Part shown: in pieces, positions 36,532 to 46,070 of the stretch
How positions within the stretch are numbered: position 1 is the first letter of the stretch
Layout: the number at the start of each line of letters is the position of its first letter
DNA from: UBA1765 sp045629945
GTDB lineage: Bacteria > Fibrobacterota > Fibrobacteria > Fibrobacterales > Fibrobacteraceae
Reading direction: 5' to 3'
Length of the DNA stretch: 64,000 nucleotides
Assembly (NCBI GenBank): GCA_045629945.1
Contig: JAZQSE010000042.1
Location: 1-64,000, forward strand
Translations under genes and position numbers: made by a program
Notes under the pieces: generated by a model
Database searches by the model: none
What the model was told of the DNA's origin: nothing
The model's input: the letters and a program-made list of their open reading frames with translations, nothing else

Positions 36532-37344
36532 ATGAAACGGTTGTTTTTTATTCTTTGCTTTCTTTTTTCATGGAATGCCTTAGCTGGAGAAGCAACTGTT
36601 TCTGATGAAAAACCTGAATCAGCAAGACTTTCTCTTTTCCTCCAATCTGGTGTTTCTTTTTTAGGCTTTGATGACCGCGATAAATTCCAAGAAGCCGTCG
36701 ATACCATTTATAATGATTTGAAAGCAGAAGCAAGAACAGATGCAGAATCTTTAGCTGTTTCAAGACAAGATTTTCAAAAAGTCAATTTGGCCGTTCCTCT
36801 TTATGCTGGTTTACAAGCCCAACTTTTAGACAACCATTTCTTAAGTTTAGGCATGGGATTTATATATGACAACGAATCCATTGTTTTAACAGACAAGTCA
36901 GAAAAAACACACAATTACCATTACACATTACAAGCTATACCTCTTTTTTTAGAATACCGCTTAGCCATACCTTCTTCAATCATCAGCCTTTCCGATTCAG
37001 AATTATTCAGTGTTTCTTTACGCTTTTACTGGATGCTGCCCGGAACAGAAATTTATTCTTCTTGGGGTGTTTTAAAAGCAAAAAATTCTCCATTAAATGG
37101 TTTTGGTTTAAGTCTTGGTTATTTAATCGGTTCCTGGAAAGGCATAAAAATCTATGGCGATTTAGGCTTTAACAGTATTTCTATTGAATCAGATAAACCT
37201 TATTCAACAATTGTTCCAATTTATACAAAAGAAACCGAAACAAAAGAAGACAATGCTCGCTGGGATTTAGGCGGTTTACAATTACAAATAAGAGTAAGTT
37301 TTGGAGTAATAGAATCAAAACCTGAACAATCTGAGAGTAAATAA
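36532..37344 (+). CDS. Putative outer-membrane beta-barrel protein
   Basis: 270 residues. A signal peptide (MKRLFFILCFLFSWNALAG) is followed by an amphipathic, aromatic-rich chain with alternating hydrophobic stretches (NLAVPLYAGLQAQLL, FLEYRLAIP, FSVSLRFYWMLPG, GFGLSLGYLIGSWKGIKIYG), as expected for an 8- to 10-strand barrel of the outer membrane. The last residues (LGGLQLQIRVSFGVI) could be the closing strand, although a polar tail follows. No family assigned. It lies eight bases after bamD and its stop overlaps the next start (TAATG). Confidence 0.65.
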   Translation: MKRLFFILCFLFSWNALAGEATVSDEKPESARLSLFLQSGVSFLGFDDRDKFQEAVDTIYNDLKAEARTDAESLAVSRQDFQKVNLAVPLYAGLQAQLLDNHFLSLGMGFIYDNESIVLTDKSEKTHNYHYTLQAIPLFLEYRLAIPSSIISLSDSELFSVSLRFYWMLPGTEIYSSWGVLKAKNSPLNGFGLSLGYLIGSWKGIKIYGDLGFNSISIESDKPYSTIVPIYTKETETKEDNARWDLGGLQLQIRVSFGVIESKPEQSESK

Positions 37345-38873
37345 TGAGTTTATTTTTTCTCGACACGCCAAAATACGCTGAGATTCATTTCAAATTCAAA
37401 CTCCCCTGGTCTTTGCTTTTTCGACCTTGGCCCGAAATTTTCTTTGACGCCCCGTTTCAATTTGTAAAAGGCAGTGAACCTGTTATATTTCTCGTAATAA
37501 AAGACGCTAACCTTTTCCCTGTAGAATTAAAAACAGCCATAATTGAAATCCAACAACAAAACAACAGAACAAAACTTGAAATTCCATTAAACTTAAAAAT
37601 TGAAAAATCTTTTTCCTTCATACCAATAAAACTGGGGAACTTGTCTTTTGGAAAATATAAAGTTTTCCCAAAAATCATGGTTCAAAAAGGGCATAAGCAA
37701 AAAACTTTTTCTCGTTGGAATTTTCCATTTCTCTCTCCAAAACCATTAGAATTTCAAGTCCTTGAAGAAGAACTTCCAAAGCCTTCTGGATACTTTGCTG
37801 GTGAAATGCATTGCCATACGCACTACTCTTCTGACCATGTTGAATTCGGAGCCACTCCGCAAGTATTTCAGGAAGCGGCAAAAGCCATTGGACTTGATTT
37901 TGTCTGCTTAACTGACCACGCTTATGATTTTGCTTTTTCTGAAAACGACTATACTAAAGAAACTGAACCTGTTTCTCGCTTTGAATGCCTTCGTGAAGAA
38001 ATTAAAAATCTTGAAAAATACCCGTTATTAATTGCTGGCGAAGAAGTTTCTGCAGGGAACTCAAAAGGTGAAAACGTCCACATGACCGTTTTTGCCCCGG
38101 AAAATTACATCCCTGGTTTAGGAGATTGTGGGCGTTATTGGTTAAAAAATTCTCCAACGCTTTCTATCCCTAAAATTTTAGAAACCACAAAAGCACCTTG
38201 CTTTGCGGCTCACCCCAAAGCCCCTATGGGCGGCCTTGAAAAATTTATTTTCCGACGTGGTTATTGGGAATCTAAAGACATTACCCATAAAAGCCATCAA
38301 ATTAAAGGTATTCAATTTTGGAATGGCTCTAGAGATGAAGGCTTTTTTTTAGGAAAAAAATGGTGGGTAGAAGAACTTGGAAAAGGTAACTTTCTTTTGC
38401 CTATTGGCGGCAATGACGCTCACGGTGATTTGAACGATTGTGTTTCCGTAAAATTTCCACTTGTTTCTTTACGCCACAACCGCTTTCACATTTTTGGAAA
38501 AGTCAGAACGGTTATTAAAGCCGATAATCTTTCTTGTGAAAATTTAAAACAAGCTTTTAACCAAAACTCTTTGTATGTAACTGATGGCCCGGCTTTATGG
38601 TGGGAATATAAAGAGAATAATTTTCATTTATTTGCCAAAAGCAATAAAGAATTAGGACTTTTCAAAACCATTAAAATTTTTGCTCGGGAAATTTTACCCA
38701 ACCAAAAACTGGCTGCCAAAGAAATCTTGCTGAAAGAAAGTTTAGTTCTTGCTCCTTTTGAAAATGACATTCTTGTGCTAAACGCCAATTACGCTTATTT
38801 GAGAGCAGAAGCCACAACAGAATTTGGCTTTTTTGCACTTACTGCTGCAGTACCTTTAAACAATCGCGCTTGA
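37344..38873 (+). CDS. PHP-domain metallohydrolase with N-terminal beta domain
   Basis: 509 residues. Residues 1-145 look like an all-beta domain without a known match. The PHP (polymerase and histidinol phosphatase) metal-site motifs follow: GEMHCHTHYSSDHVEFGAT, FVCLTDHAYDF, GEEVSAG, FAAHPKAPMGG and GGNDAHGDLND, giving the usual His/Asp/Glu ligand set. A phosphoesterase or other metal-dependent hydrolase activity is expected; the substrate is unknown. No signal peptide, so probably cytosolic. The start overlaps the stop of the barrel protein gene by one base. Confidence 0.8.
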   Translation: MSLFFLDTPKYAEIHFKFKLPWSLLFRPWPEIFFDAPFQFVKGSEPVIFLVIKDANLFPVELKTAIIEIQQQNNRTKLEIPLNLKIEKSFSFIPIKLGNLSFGKYKVFPKIMVQKGHKQKTFSRWNFPFLSPKPLEFQVLEEELPKPSGYFAGEMHCHTHYSSDHVEFGATPQVFQEAAKAIGLDFVCLTDHAYDFAFSENDYTKETEPVSRFECLREEIKNLEKYPLLIAGEEVSAGNSKGENVHMTVFAPENYIPGLGDCGRYWLKNSPTLSIPKILETTKAPCFAAHPKAPMGGLEKFIFRRGYWESKDITHKSHQIKGIQFWNGSRDEGFFLGKKWWVEELGKGNFLLPIGGNDAHGDLNDCVSVKFPLVSLRHNRFHIFGKVRTVIKADNLSCENLKQAFNQNSLYVTDGPALWWEYKENNFHLFAKSNKELGLFKTIKIFAREILPNQKLAAKEILLKESLVLAPFENDILVLNANYAYLRAEATTEFGFFALTAAVPLNNRA

Positions 38874-38940
38874 ACCGTAACCTTAAACTAAAACATCTTG
38901 AATTAAATAATCTATATTAAGCTATTATCAAAGGAAAAAT

Positions 38941-39309
38941 ATGTCCGTTAAAGAATCTGGTGAAATGTATTTAGAAACCATATTAAGGTTGCAAAAAGAA
39001 CTTTCTGCAGTTCACTCTGTTGACATTGCTAAAGCTTTAAATGTTTCAAAACCAAGTGTCAGCAGAGCTATCCAGATTCTTTTAGAAAACGATTACATTA
39101 CTCTAGGCGAACATAAAACGATTCTTCTTTCAGAAACAGGCAAACAATTAGCGACCGCTATTTTTGAACGTCATGAAATTCTTAAACACTTTTTAATTTC
39201 TATTGGCGTTCCTTCTGAAACAGCTGAAACAGATGCATGCCGAATGGAACACATTATCAGCGCAGAAACATTTGAAAAAATTAAATCTCATTACAATTCA
39301 AAAAAATAG
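38941..39309 (+). CDS. DtxR/MntR-type metal-dependent transcriptional regulator
   Basis: 122 residues: winged helix (ETILRLQKELSAVHSVDIAKAL, SKPSVSRAIQIL) followed by the dimerisation/metal region with ERHEILKHFLISIG and TDACRMEHIISAETFEK, whose Glu/His/Cys residues match the MntR/IdeR ligand positions. The SH3-like third domain is absent, as in MntR. It probably senses Mn2+ or Fe2+ and represses uptake genes; none lie nearby. An AAAGGA is placed six bases before the ATG. Its stop codon forms the base of a terminator hairpin for the converging gene. Confidence 0.9.
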   Translation: MSVKESGEMYLETILRLQKELSAVHSVDIAKALNVSKPSVSRAIQILLENDYITLGEHKTILLSETGKQLATAIFERHEILKHFLISIGVPSETAETDACRMEHIISAETFEKIKSHYNSKK

Positions 39310-39340
39310 ACCTTGTAACTGGAATCCCAATTACAAGGTC
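39300..39340 (-). terminator. Terminator between dtxR-type gene and receiver-like gene
   Basis: A 10-bp perfect stem GACCTTGTAA/TTACAAGGTC (39309-39318 and 39331-39340) with a 12-base loop. On the minus strand it is followed by TATTTTTT, so it ends the minus-strand gene at 39360; the stem may also shield the plus-strand message. Confidence 0.8.
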
Positions 39341-39359
39341 AGACAATTCTAAAAAGATT

Positions 39360-39797
39360 CTACGATGCTCTGATAGGAGCTGTTGCCTTTTCAATATCAA
39401 AAAGACGACGAATTTGTTCTAATTTCACAGCATCTCTTTCTTCTAATTCCAAGAAAGCAAAAGAAATAGCCACCACTATCGCTGCCGGATAATTATTGGC
39501 TTTCTTTACAAATTCACTATCAGAAACACCTTCGTTCATAAAATCTACAACAAAAGTATCCCAATCATCTTCATCTAAAATTTCAATGGCTTCTTCTTCT
39601 GAAGCAACAGCTTGAATTTCTGCACCTGTCAACAAATCCGAGAGAAATTCTAACGCTGCTTGACGGCGGGCATCATCATTTTCCCAAAGAAGAATTTTGC
39701 GAGAAGTATAATCCTGAACAACAGGTTCTGCAGAAGATTCAACAGAAACTTCTGCAGAAATTTCTGTTTCTTGTACAAATTCATTTTCTTTTTCCAT
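39360..39797 (-). CDS. Stand-alone receiver-like protein
   Basis: 145 residues. After an acidic, low-complexity N-terminus (about 1-30), KILLWENDDARRQAALEFLS resembles the beta-1/acidic-pocket start of a response-regulator receiver, and DTFVVDFMNEGVSD supplies a possible phosphoacceptor Asp. AIVVAISF could stand for the Ser/Thr switch. The conserved Lys near the end is not evident, so the phospho-chemistry may be lost. No output domain or kinase gene is adjacent. A TATATTTG element (39803-39810) ends five bases before the ATG, with no ribosome site, suggesting a leaderless mRNA. Confidence 0.6.
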   Translation of the reverse strand: MEKENEFVQETEISAEVSVESSAEPVVQDYTSRKILLWENDDARRQAALEFLSDLLTGAEIQAVASEEEAIEILDEDDWDTFVVDFMNEGVSDSEFVKKANNYPAAIVVAISFAFLELEERDAVKLEQIRRLFDIEKATAPIRAS

Positions 39798-39870
39798 AAA
39801 GCCAAATATAGTAAAATCCCGAAATAAAAAATCTTAAATATTCCTACCAACATTTGAAATGCATTCAAAT

Positions 39871-39907
39871 AAAACAAAAGACGCTCCTGTTTAACGGAAC
39901 GTCTTTT
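39871..39907 (-). terminator. Terminator downstream of tRNA-Glu
   Basis: Inverted repeat AAAAGACG/CGTCTTTT with inner TCC/GGA pairing (39876-39907). Read on the minus strand it is followed by TTTTGTTTTATTT, as expected at the end of the tRNA transcript. Confidence 0.75.
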
Positions 39908-39908
39908 A

Positions 39909-39981
39909 TAGCGCGTATGGGACTCGAACCCATGTTACCGGCGTGAGAGGCCAGCGTCCTAGACCACTAGACGAACGCGCC
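39909..39981 (-). tRNA. tRNA-Glu (anticodon CTC)
   Basis: Minus-strand cloverleaf of 73 bases: acceptor GGCGCGT pairs with ACGCGCT (one G-U at the end), D arm GTC...GAC, anticodon stem CTGGC/GCCGG with loop CTCTCAC (anticodon CTC), T arm ATGGG TTCGAGT CCCAT, discriminator A. The 3' CCA is not encoded. It lies between the PpiD-like gene and the receiver-like gene, both on the same strand. Confidence 0.95.
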
Positions 39982-39995
39982 TCAAATTATAGGCA

Positions 39996-41915
39996 TTAAT
40001 CTTTATAGTAAAGATCTAAATTATTGACAACTTCTGCAGAAGCTTCTAATTCCTGAACGTAATCAGAAACCACTGTTGAAGAAGCAAAACGATAAGCGTT
40101 CAAAACTTCTTCTGAAACCGCTGCATTCAAAGCTTCTTCTGATGGAGTAGAAACAGCATTAATGCGAACCATAACGGCACCAGATTCTGTTTCAATAGGT
40201 GTTCCCCATTCGCCCACTTTTTGCGTCTTTACAATTTCAGACAAAACAGGCGAACCATAACCAATACCAGCCACAAAACCATCAACAGATGAATGAGCAT
40301 TTTCACAAGCTACTTTTTCTACTGTTGGCAAAACAGAATCTGTTGGGTTCCATACTTTAATTTGAGATTCTACAGAAGCCAAATATTCTTTAGCTGCTTT
40401 GACAGACGCATTTTTAGCAAGTGTGTTGCGAATATCATCAAAGTAAGGACCAACCTGACGTTCACCAGCCACTAAGCTATCCTTTTTGAAAGCAAGAAGT
40501 GTAAACTTTTTGTTTTTCAAAACGCCAGAGTAAGCGCCTTGTGGTTCCGGACTATTTTCGTTAGCAAACAAGAAAGAAGAGAAACCTTGTAAATATCCAG
40601 TTTCTTGAATGTTACCTTGACGAGGAATCCAAGCACTTTCTTTAACTTCAAGATTCATTTCTTTAGCTGCATCTTTGAAAGCCTTGCCACTTTCAGCACT
40701 TGTTTTTAAAGAAGCAAGAATTGCTGAAAGACTATCTTCTGTCTTAGAAGATGGTGTCACAGTAATCAAGATATGAGCGGCTTTTACTTTTTCAACACCT
40801 GTTGAATCAGTCATTTTTCCATGAGATTGAATAATATGATAACCAAATTGAGTGCGAACTGGTTCAGAAATAGCACCAGAATCAAGAGCGAATGCGGCGT
40901 TTTCAAATTCTTTTACCCAAGCACCACGAGCGGTATAATCTCCAAGCATACCACCTTGTTCTGCACTTCCTGGATCTTCTGAAGACAAACGAGCCAGTTC
41001 AGCAAAAGAAGCAGAAGAATCTAAAAGTTGGTTGTAAAGAGTCATGGCATAATCGCGGATATTAGCATCATCTTTTGCTGATGGTTGTAATGGAATCAAA
41101 ACGTATTCCACACGCATCATATCTTCGCGAACAAAGAAACTATCTGGGTTTGCATTGAAATATTCTATAACGGCAGCCGAATCAATAGAAGCCGGATCTA
41201 CGCTAAAATCAGCCGAAGAAACAGAAGCGACTTGGAGGTCTAGTTCCTGCAAACGACGATTGGCAGAAAAACGAGCTTCTAAAGAAGTTGGATGAACTCC
41301 TGCAGCAACAAATGTCTGCAATTGCTTCATTGGAATAGTGCTGTTTTTCATTTCTTGTTCATAGCGCATCATAGAAGCCCATTCGTAAGCTTCTGAAGAA
41401 TTAAGCCATTGTTCGTATTCTTCTTGTGTAAATGCTGTATCCACAAGGAATTTAGGCAAAGAACCTAAGAAAAGCTGGATTCTCTGGTTTGCTTCTTCAG
41501 CATTGGCAGCGCTAGACTGAATCATGTAAAGGCGCTGTTGAGCTTCCTGGCCAACAAGATTACGCACCACGTTCATATTGCGGAGCAATTCATCTTTCAT
41601 TTCAGCAACAGAAGCGCCCAAACCGTTTTCTTGAACCTTTTCTTCTAAAACATATTGGCGAACAAATGAACGGAACACATCGGCACGTAATGCTGCGTAT
41701 TGTTCGTCTTCAAAAGTTTTACCACGTTGGTTTTCTGTAATAGTCTTTACACGAGAATCAAATTCTTCTGGTGCAATAGTACGACCATTTACTTCTCCAA
41801 GAGGAAAGCGGACCGCCTGATCAGGAATGTTATCCATAGCCAAAAGCCCGACACCAATTCCTACAGCAGAAATTGCAATAATCCATTTAGCTTTTTCGTT
41901 TATCCAAGTCAGCAT
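39996..41915 (-). CDS. PpiD/SurA-like periplasmic peptidyl-prolyl isomerase chaperone
   Basis: 639 residues. One N-terminal membrane anchor (WIIAISAVGIGVGLLAMDN) leaves the rest in the periplasm, as in PpiD. A SurA-N-like helical region is followed by a parvulin domain (residues about 265-370: SSEDPGSAEQGGMLGDYTAR, FALDSGAISEPVRTQFGYHI) and a second, degenerate one starting VKAAHILITVTPS. It would help fold exported outer-membrane proteins; BamD and Lpt genes are close by. A TATATTTG element (41944-41951) lies 28 bases before the ATG. Tandem parvulin modules match PpiD better than the simpler PrsA. Confidence 0.87.
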   Translation of the reverse strand: MLTWINEKAKWIIAISAVGIGVGLLAMDNIPDQAVRFPLGEVNGRTIAPEEFDSRVKTITENQRGKTFEDEQYAALRADVFRSFVRQYVLEEKVQENGLGASVAEMKDELLRNMNVVRNLVGQEAQQRLYMIQSSAANAEEANQRIQLFLGSLPKFLVDTAFTQEEYEQWLNSSEAYEWASMMRYEQEMKNSTIPMKQLQTFVAAGVHPTSLEARFSANRRLQELDLQVASVSSADFSVDPASIDSAAVIEYFNANPDSFFVREDMMRVEYVLIPLQPSAKDDANIRDYAMTLYNQLLDSSASFAELARLSSEDPGSAEQGGMLGDYTARGAWVKEFENAAFALDSGAISEPVRTQFGYHIIQSHGKMTDSTGVEKVKAAHILITVTPSSKTEDSLSAILASLKTSAESGKAFKDAAKEMNLEVKESAWIPRQGNIQETGYLQGFSSFLFANENSPEPQGAYSGVLKNKKFTLLAFKKDSLVAGERQVGPYFDDIRNTLAKNASVKAAKEYLASVESQIKVWNPTDSVLPTVEKVACENAHSSVDGFVAGIGYGSPVLSEIVKTQKVGEWGTPIETESGAVMVRINAVSTPSEEALNAAVSEEVLNAYRFASSTVVSDYVQELEASAEVVNNLDLYYKD

Positions 41916-41998
41916 TAAGAAAGTACTCCGTTAAATTTGGAGGCAAATATAGCAAAATTTTTCTATTTATGTATTTCAGGACTCTTCTGGAGGTTCTT

Positions 41999-43567
41999 TT
42001 GTACGATATTCTTATTTTAGGTGCCGGTATATCCGGACTTTCTGCTGCCATTTACGCAGCTGAACAGGGACTTTCTGTTCTCATTCTAACCAAAGGTGCA
42101 AAACCTGATGGTTCTTCAAATTACGCACAAGGTGGTATTGCAGCCGTTACTTCAAAAAAAGATTCTTTTGAATTGCACATTGCAGACACTGCAGAAGCAG
42201 GGGCTGGTCTTTGTAAAAAGAAGCCCGTAGAAATTCTTACAAAAAGCGGGCCTTTAACTATCCAGAAATTATTGGATTGGGGGGTTCAGTTTACACCAGC
42301 CGCTAAAAATGAAGAAAATCTCAAATTTGATTTGCATTTAGAAGGTGGGCATTCTCATAAACGCATTTTGCATGCCGCTGACTTAACCGGTAAAGAAATG
42401 ATGCGTGCCCTTTTAGCCCGTTTAAAGAAAACAAAGGGCATTGATTATATTGAAAATGCATTTGTTTATGATTTAATTTTATCCAAAAAAGAAAAACGTT
42501 GTATCGGAGCGAAAATCGTTTTACAAAAAACGGGAGAGGTCCAATCTATTTTTGCAAAAGCAACAATTCTTGCTACTGGAGGCGCTGGTAGAATTTGGTG
42601 TTATACCGTCTGCCCACAAGATAGTACCGGAGATGGTATTGCTATTGCGGCAAGAGCTGGCAATGCCTTACAAGATCTGGAATTTATGCAATTTCACCCT
42701 ACATCGCTTTATGCCCCAAAACTTAAAAAGCCTTTTTTAATTTCAGAAGCGGTGCGTGGTTTTGGAGCTATTTTAAAAAATAAAAGTGGCGAAGAATTTA
42801 TGGACCAGGTCCACCCTTTACGTTCTTTAGCTCCAAGAGATATTGTGACTAGAGCTATCCAGAGAGAAATGGAAAAGCGCAAAGAACCTTGTATGTTTCT
42901 TGACCTTTCTGCGCATACACCTAAAGATATAAAATCGCATTTCCCAAATATTTATGCGAAATGTCTCGAAGTGGGTATTGATATGACTAAGGAATGGATT
43001 CCTGTTGTTCCTGCCGCACATTACATGTGCGGCGGAGTTCTTGTCGATACCAATTCACGTTCAGAAACAAGAGGGCTTTACGCTTCCGGAGAAGTAGCTG
43101 CCACAGGCGTACATGGCGCAAACAGACTAGCTTCTAACTCGCTTCTTGAAAGTGTCGTTTTCTCCTTACGAGCTATTGACGATATTGTAAAGAACGGCAT
43201 TTTAAAAGAAACATTTAAAGCACCTGCTTCAAAGTCCACTTTTGTTTCGATCAAAAATGGTTCTGACTGGAAAAAGAAACGTTCTGCACTGCAGAAATTA
43301 ATGTGGAAATATTGCAGCATAGTCAGGACAGAAGAAGGTCTTAAAAAAGGTTTAGAAATAGTTAAACAAGAAGAACAACTTATGAATTCGGCAATGAAAA
43401 AGACAGATCAAATTTCTCTTGCCTTACTTGAATTCAGAAACGCTGTACAAACATCTAGACTCATTCTTGAAAGTGCTTTAAAACGAAAAGAATCAAGGGG
43501 TTTACACTATATTCTTGACTACCCCAATCAAGAAAAGAATCCAAAGCATTACAGCATTTATTTATAA
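41999..43567 (+). CDS. nadB: L-aspartate oxidase
   Basis: FAD enzyme that oxidises aspartate to iminoaspartate, the first step of NAD synthesis; with fumarate as acceptor it works without oxygen. About 522 residues: dinucleotide motif ILGAGISGLSAAIYAAE, SSNYAQGGIAAVT, EGGHSHKRILHAADLTG, FMQFHPTSLY, and PAAHYMCGGVLVDTN, followed by ASGEVAATGVHGANRLASNS and the C-terminal RLILESALKRKESRGLHY. TTG at 41999 is preferred because GGAGG lies five bases before it; the ATG at 41969 would add ten unrelated residues. nadA and nadC are not in the window. A terminator follows. Confidence 0.95.
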   Translation: MYDILILGAGISGLSAAIYAAEQGLSVLILTKGAKPDGSSNYAQGGIAAVTSKKDSFELHIADTAEAGAGLCKKKPVEILTKSGPLTIQKLLDWGVQFTPAAKNEENLKFDLHLEGGHSHKRILHAADLTGKEMMRALLARLKKTKGIDYIENAFVYDLILSKKEKRCIGAKIVLQKTGEVQSIFAKATILATGGAGRIWCYTVCPQDSTGDGIAIAARAGNALQDLEFMQFHPTSLYAPKLKKPFLISEAVRGFGAILKNKSGEEFMDQVHPLRSLAPRDIVTRAIQREMEKRKEPCMFLDLSAHTPKDIKSHFPNIYAKCLEVGIDMTKEWIPVVPAAHYMCGGVLVDTNSRSETRGLYASGEVAATGVHGANRLASNSLLESVVFSLRAIDDIVKNGILKETFKAPASKSTFVSIKNGSDWKKKRSALQKLMWKYCSIVRTEEGLKKGLEIVKQEEQLMNSAMKKTDQISLALLEFRNAVQTSRLILESALKRKESRGLHYILDYPNQEKNPKHYSIYL

Positions 43568-43585
43568 CATTCCTCAAACAAAAAC

Positions 43586-43622
43586 TATACCAACCGCATT
43601 TGCGCGAGTTGGTATAATTTTT
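43586..43622 (+). terminator. Rho-independent terminator of nadB
   Basis: Nine-base stem TATACCAAC/GTTGGTATA (43586-43594, 43608-43616) with inner CGC/GCG pairing, then ATTTTT. Confidence 0.85.
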
Positions 43623-43659
43623 ACAATCTGACAAAGATAAATGCCGATTAGATTTATCT

Positions 43660-44901
43660 CTACAATTTACATTGTGGTAATGGATTTTCTAATTGGACAC
43701 GAATCGTATCCAAACGTTCTGGGTAATCAAGAGCTGCATCCATTTGCATAACACCGATAACTCCATCGGCTAAGCGCGCTTTTATATTAGAAACATCGTC
43801 CCAGATTTGAGCGTGTCCTGTGCCTTTACCGCCTTTATCATAGCCAGCATCAGCTAAAACAGGCTTGCCAGTAATTTCTGCAATTTGTTTCCAGGTCATC
43901 GGGTTTCCAGAACGGATTTTTTCAGAGCCTGCTAAAGTGCGGCCACCTGAAGTACTTGCAAAATCAATTACATCCAAATTAAAATTTGAATACCAGGATT
44001 CAGGGTTTTCTATCCACGGAGAAATGTCTATTGCAATTTTTGCCTTTGGTAATTCTTGTTTTATAACTTGAACAATTTGTTCAAAATAAACTCCCATCAA
44101 AGAATCCGGAATTCCGCCACCTACTTGTGCAATACTATCATAGCGCACTTTTTGTTCTGAACCAGAATGAGAATATTGGTAAAAATCAGGTTCTATAAGC
44201 CAAATGGATTCAAATTCTTTTGGATCCATTGAATAATAAAATTCTATTTGTTCACGCATCCCGACTGCATAAGCTTTATAACGAGCCAAAATAGAATCCG
44301 CAAAAAATTCCCTAATCAAAGAAGCACCGTGCGTACAATGTGTAGATTCTTCAGCCATGTCGCAATCAGAAAGACCATGGTCTTTACCAAATTCTGCTAT
44401 GACATAAGCATAAATCATTGGTGTTGCTTTTACTTCTAAACACATATCTATCATTCTTGCTTCAAAAGCATTGTAAAAATCGTTATCCCCTAACCACACC
44501 GCAATGTAATCGACTCCGGCATAATGGTCTTTATCTTCACTTGCCGCTTGCCAGGCCGCTCCGAAATTAAATTTACATGGGTCAAAACCTGTTTTTGCCG
44601 CACTTACTTGATGTTCTTCCCAAATACCATTTTCACAGATTTTATAAGAGTTTCCTTGAGAAACCCAAGCAAAAGCGCCATTTTCTTCACAAGTTTGTTT
44701 TGTAGAACCAGACAAAACAGGTAAAGAATCATTTTCAACACCAGAAGAAAAAATAAGAGAATTTTCTACAGAAGCCGAAGAGATATTTTCAAGAGACGCA
44801 TCTGGTGCAGTAGCATTTTCGCTTTCGCTACAGCCATTAAAAAATAAAGCAAAAAAGAAGGCAAAAAAGAATAAAAAAAGACCAAGCAATGAATGCTTCA
44901 T
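43660..44901 (-). CDS. Surface lipoprotein with Cys-loop and TIM-barrel-like region, possibly glycoside hydrolase-like
   Basis: 413 residues from ATG 44901, with GGAG five bases upstream; an upstream ATG is rejected. Signal peptide with lipobox FFNGCSES, then a Ser/Ala-rich linker and a small disulfide module (TCEENGAFAWVSQGNSYKIC...IWEEH) like those common in Fibrobacter secreted proteins. The large region shows alternating strand patterns with acidic/aromatic ends (DYIAVWLGDND, IWLIEPDFYQYSHSG, KIAIDISPWIENPESWY, VIDFASTSGG, KPVLADAGYDKGG), consistent with an exported (alpha/beta)8 glycanase, but I cannot name a family. A TACCTTTG element (44938-44945) lies upstream; the gene is divergent from the kinase. 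Confidence 0.6.
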   Translation of the reverse strand: MKHSLLGLFLFFFAFFFALFFNGCSESENATAPDASLENISSASVENSLIFSSGVENDSLPVLSGSTKQTCEENGAFAWVSQGNSYKICENGIWEEHQVSAAKTGFDPCKFNFGAAWQAASEDKDHYAGVDYIAVWLGDNDFYNAFEARMIDMCLEVKATPMIYAYVIAEFGKDHGLSDCDMAEESTHCTHGASLIREFFADSILARYKAYAVGMREQIEFYYSMDPKEFESIWLIEPDFYQYSHSGSEQKVRYDSIAQVGGGIPDSLMGVYFEQIVQVIKQELPKAKIAIDISPWIENPESWYSNFNLDVIDFASTSGGRTLAGSEKIRSGNPMTWKQIAEITGKPVLADAGYDKGGKGTGHAQIWDDVSNIKARLADGVIGVMQMDAALDYPERLDTIRVQLENPLPQCKL

Positions 44902-45008
44902 AACATCTCCTTTATCCCCGAATATCCCAAACATTACCAAAGGTAATAAAAAAAATATTTTCTATGTGATTTAAAACAACATTTAAAAGAAAAACTATAT
45001 TTACATCT

Positions 45009-46070
45009 ATGGAGTCTAAAACAAAACCAGAGGAAAAAGAAAAAACCACCGTTAAAAGAACTCGCAAAAAAGCAGTTCCCGATAAAATCGGTGGTTATAA
45101 GCCTGTTCAGAAAATTGGAGAAGGGGCTATGGGCGAAATTTGGCTCTGTGAAGACCCGTCTCTTTCCCGAAAAGTTGTTGTCAAACAAATGCAGGCAAGT
45201 CTTACTGGTTACGAAGACTTAATCCAACGTTTTCAACGTGAAGCTATTTTGCTTGCCCACTTGAATCATCCAAACATTGTGCATGCTTACTCGGTTTGGC
45301 AAGAACGAAATGGCAGACTTTCTCTTGCAATGGAATTTGTCCATGGCAAAAATCTTCGCGAAATTTTAGACATTTGTGCAAGACCTCCTGTCTGGGTCGT
45401 TTGTTACATTCTCCACGAAATTTTGCAAGCTTTAGTTTGCGCCCATAAGCACCAGATTATTCACCGCGACTTAAAACCAAGCAATATGATGGTTGAAAAA
45501 AATGGTAAAATCCGTTTGCTTGATTTTGGTATAGCTAGGAACGCCGGAGCCGGTCAAGAAATGACATTACCTGGTAGTGTCCTTGGAACAGCCGCCTACA
45601 TGAGTCCAGAACAAATTTCAGCTCAGCCGGTCACTCCTTTGTCTGATTTATTCAGTTTAGGTATTATTGCTAGTGAAATGCTTTTGGGAAAAAATCCTTT
45701 CCGTGGAGAAACCATTGAACAAACATCTCAATTTATTCTAAACGTCAAGTTAAGTCCAAAGCATTTCCCTGCTGACGTGCCAAAACCTCTTCGCCATTTT
45801 GTTTGCAAAATGCTTGAAAAGAAACCGCAGAATCGTTTCAAAGATGCACAAGCAGCCGCAGATGCTTTAGCTGATTTAATGGTTGATTTCCCGCGCCAAT
45901 TAGATTTACCTTTAGCCCAATGGCTTAGAGCAACTTGCGCCCAGGTTCCTTATACCGATTTAATCCAGCAGAATTATTCTCGTAAAAAATGGATAATTTT
46001 TGGCCTTGGCGCTTTAGCCCCAACATTGCTATTTATCTTGATTTTTGTCATTAAAGGACTATTCTCTTGA
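45009..46070 (+). CDS. Membrane-anchored Ser/Thr protein kinase (PknB-like)
   Basis: 353 residues with a complete Hanks-type kinase domain: glycine loop GEGAMGEIW (37-45), Lys59 in VVVKQ, HRDLKPSNMM (Asp154), LDFGIAR (Asp172), and APE-equivalent AAYMSPEQIS. A basic juxtamembrane part leads to one C-terminal membrane span (IIFGLGALAPTLLFILIFVI) with only a few residues beyond, so the kinase faces the cytosol with no extracellular sensor. A TATATTTA element (44996-45003) ends five bases before the ATG with no ribosome site. The stop overlaps the cvpA-like start (TTGA). Confidence 0.94.
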   Translation: MESKTKPEEKEKTTVKRTRKKAVPDKIGGYKPVQKIGEGAMGEIWLCEDPSLSRKVVVKQMQASLTGYEDLIQRFQREAILLAHLNHPNIVHAYSVWQERNGRLSLAMEFVHGKNLREILDICARPPVWVVCYILHEILQALVCAHKHQIIHRDLKPSNMMVEKNGKIRLLDFGIARNAGAGQEMTLPGSVLGTAAYMSPEQISAQPVTPLSDLFSLGIIASEMLLGKNPFRGETIEQTSQFILNVKLSPKHFPADVPKPLRHFVCKMLEKKPQNRFKDAQAAADALADLMVDFPRQLDLPLAQWLRATCAQVPYTDLIQQNYSRKKWIIFGLGALAPTLLFILIFVIKGLFS

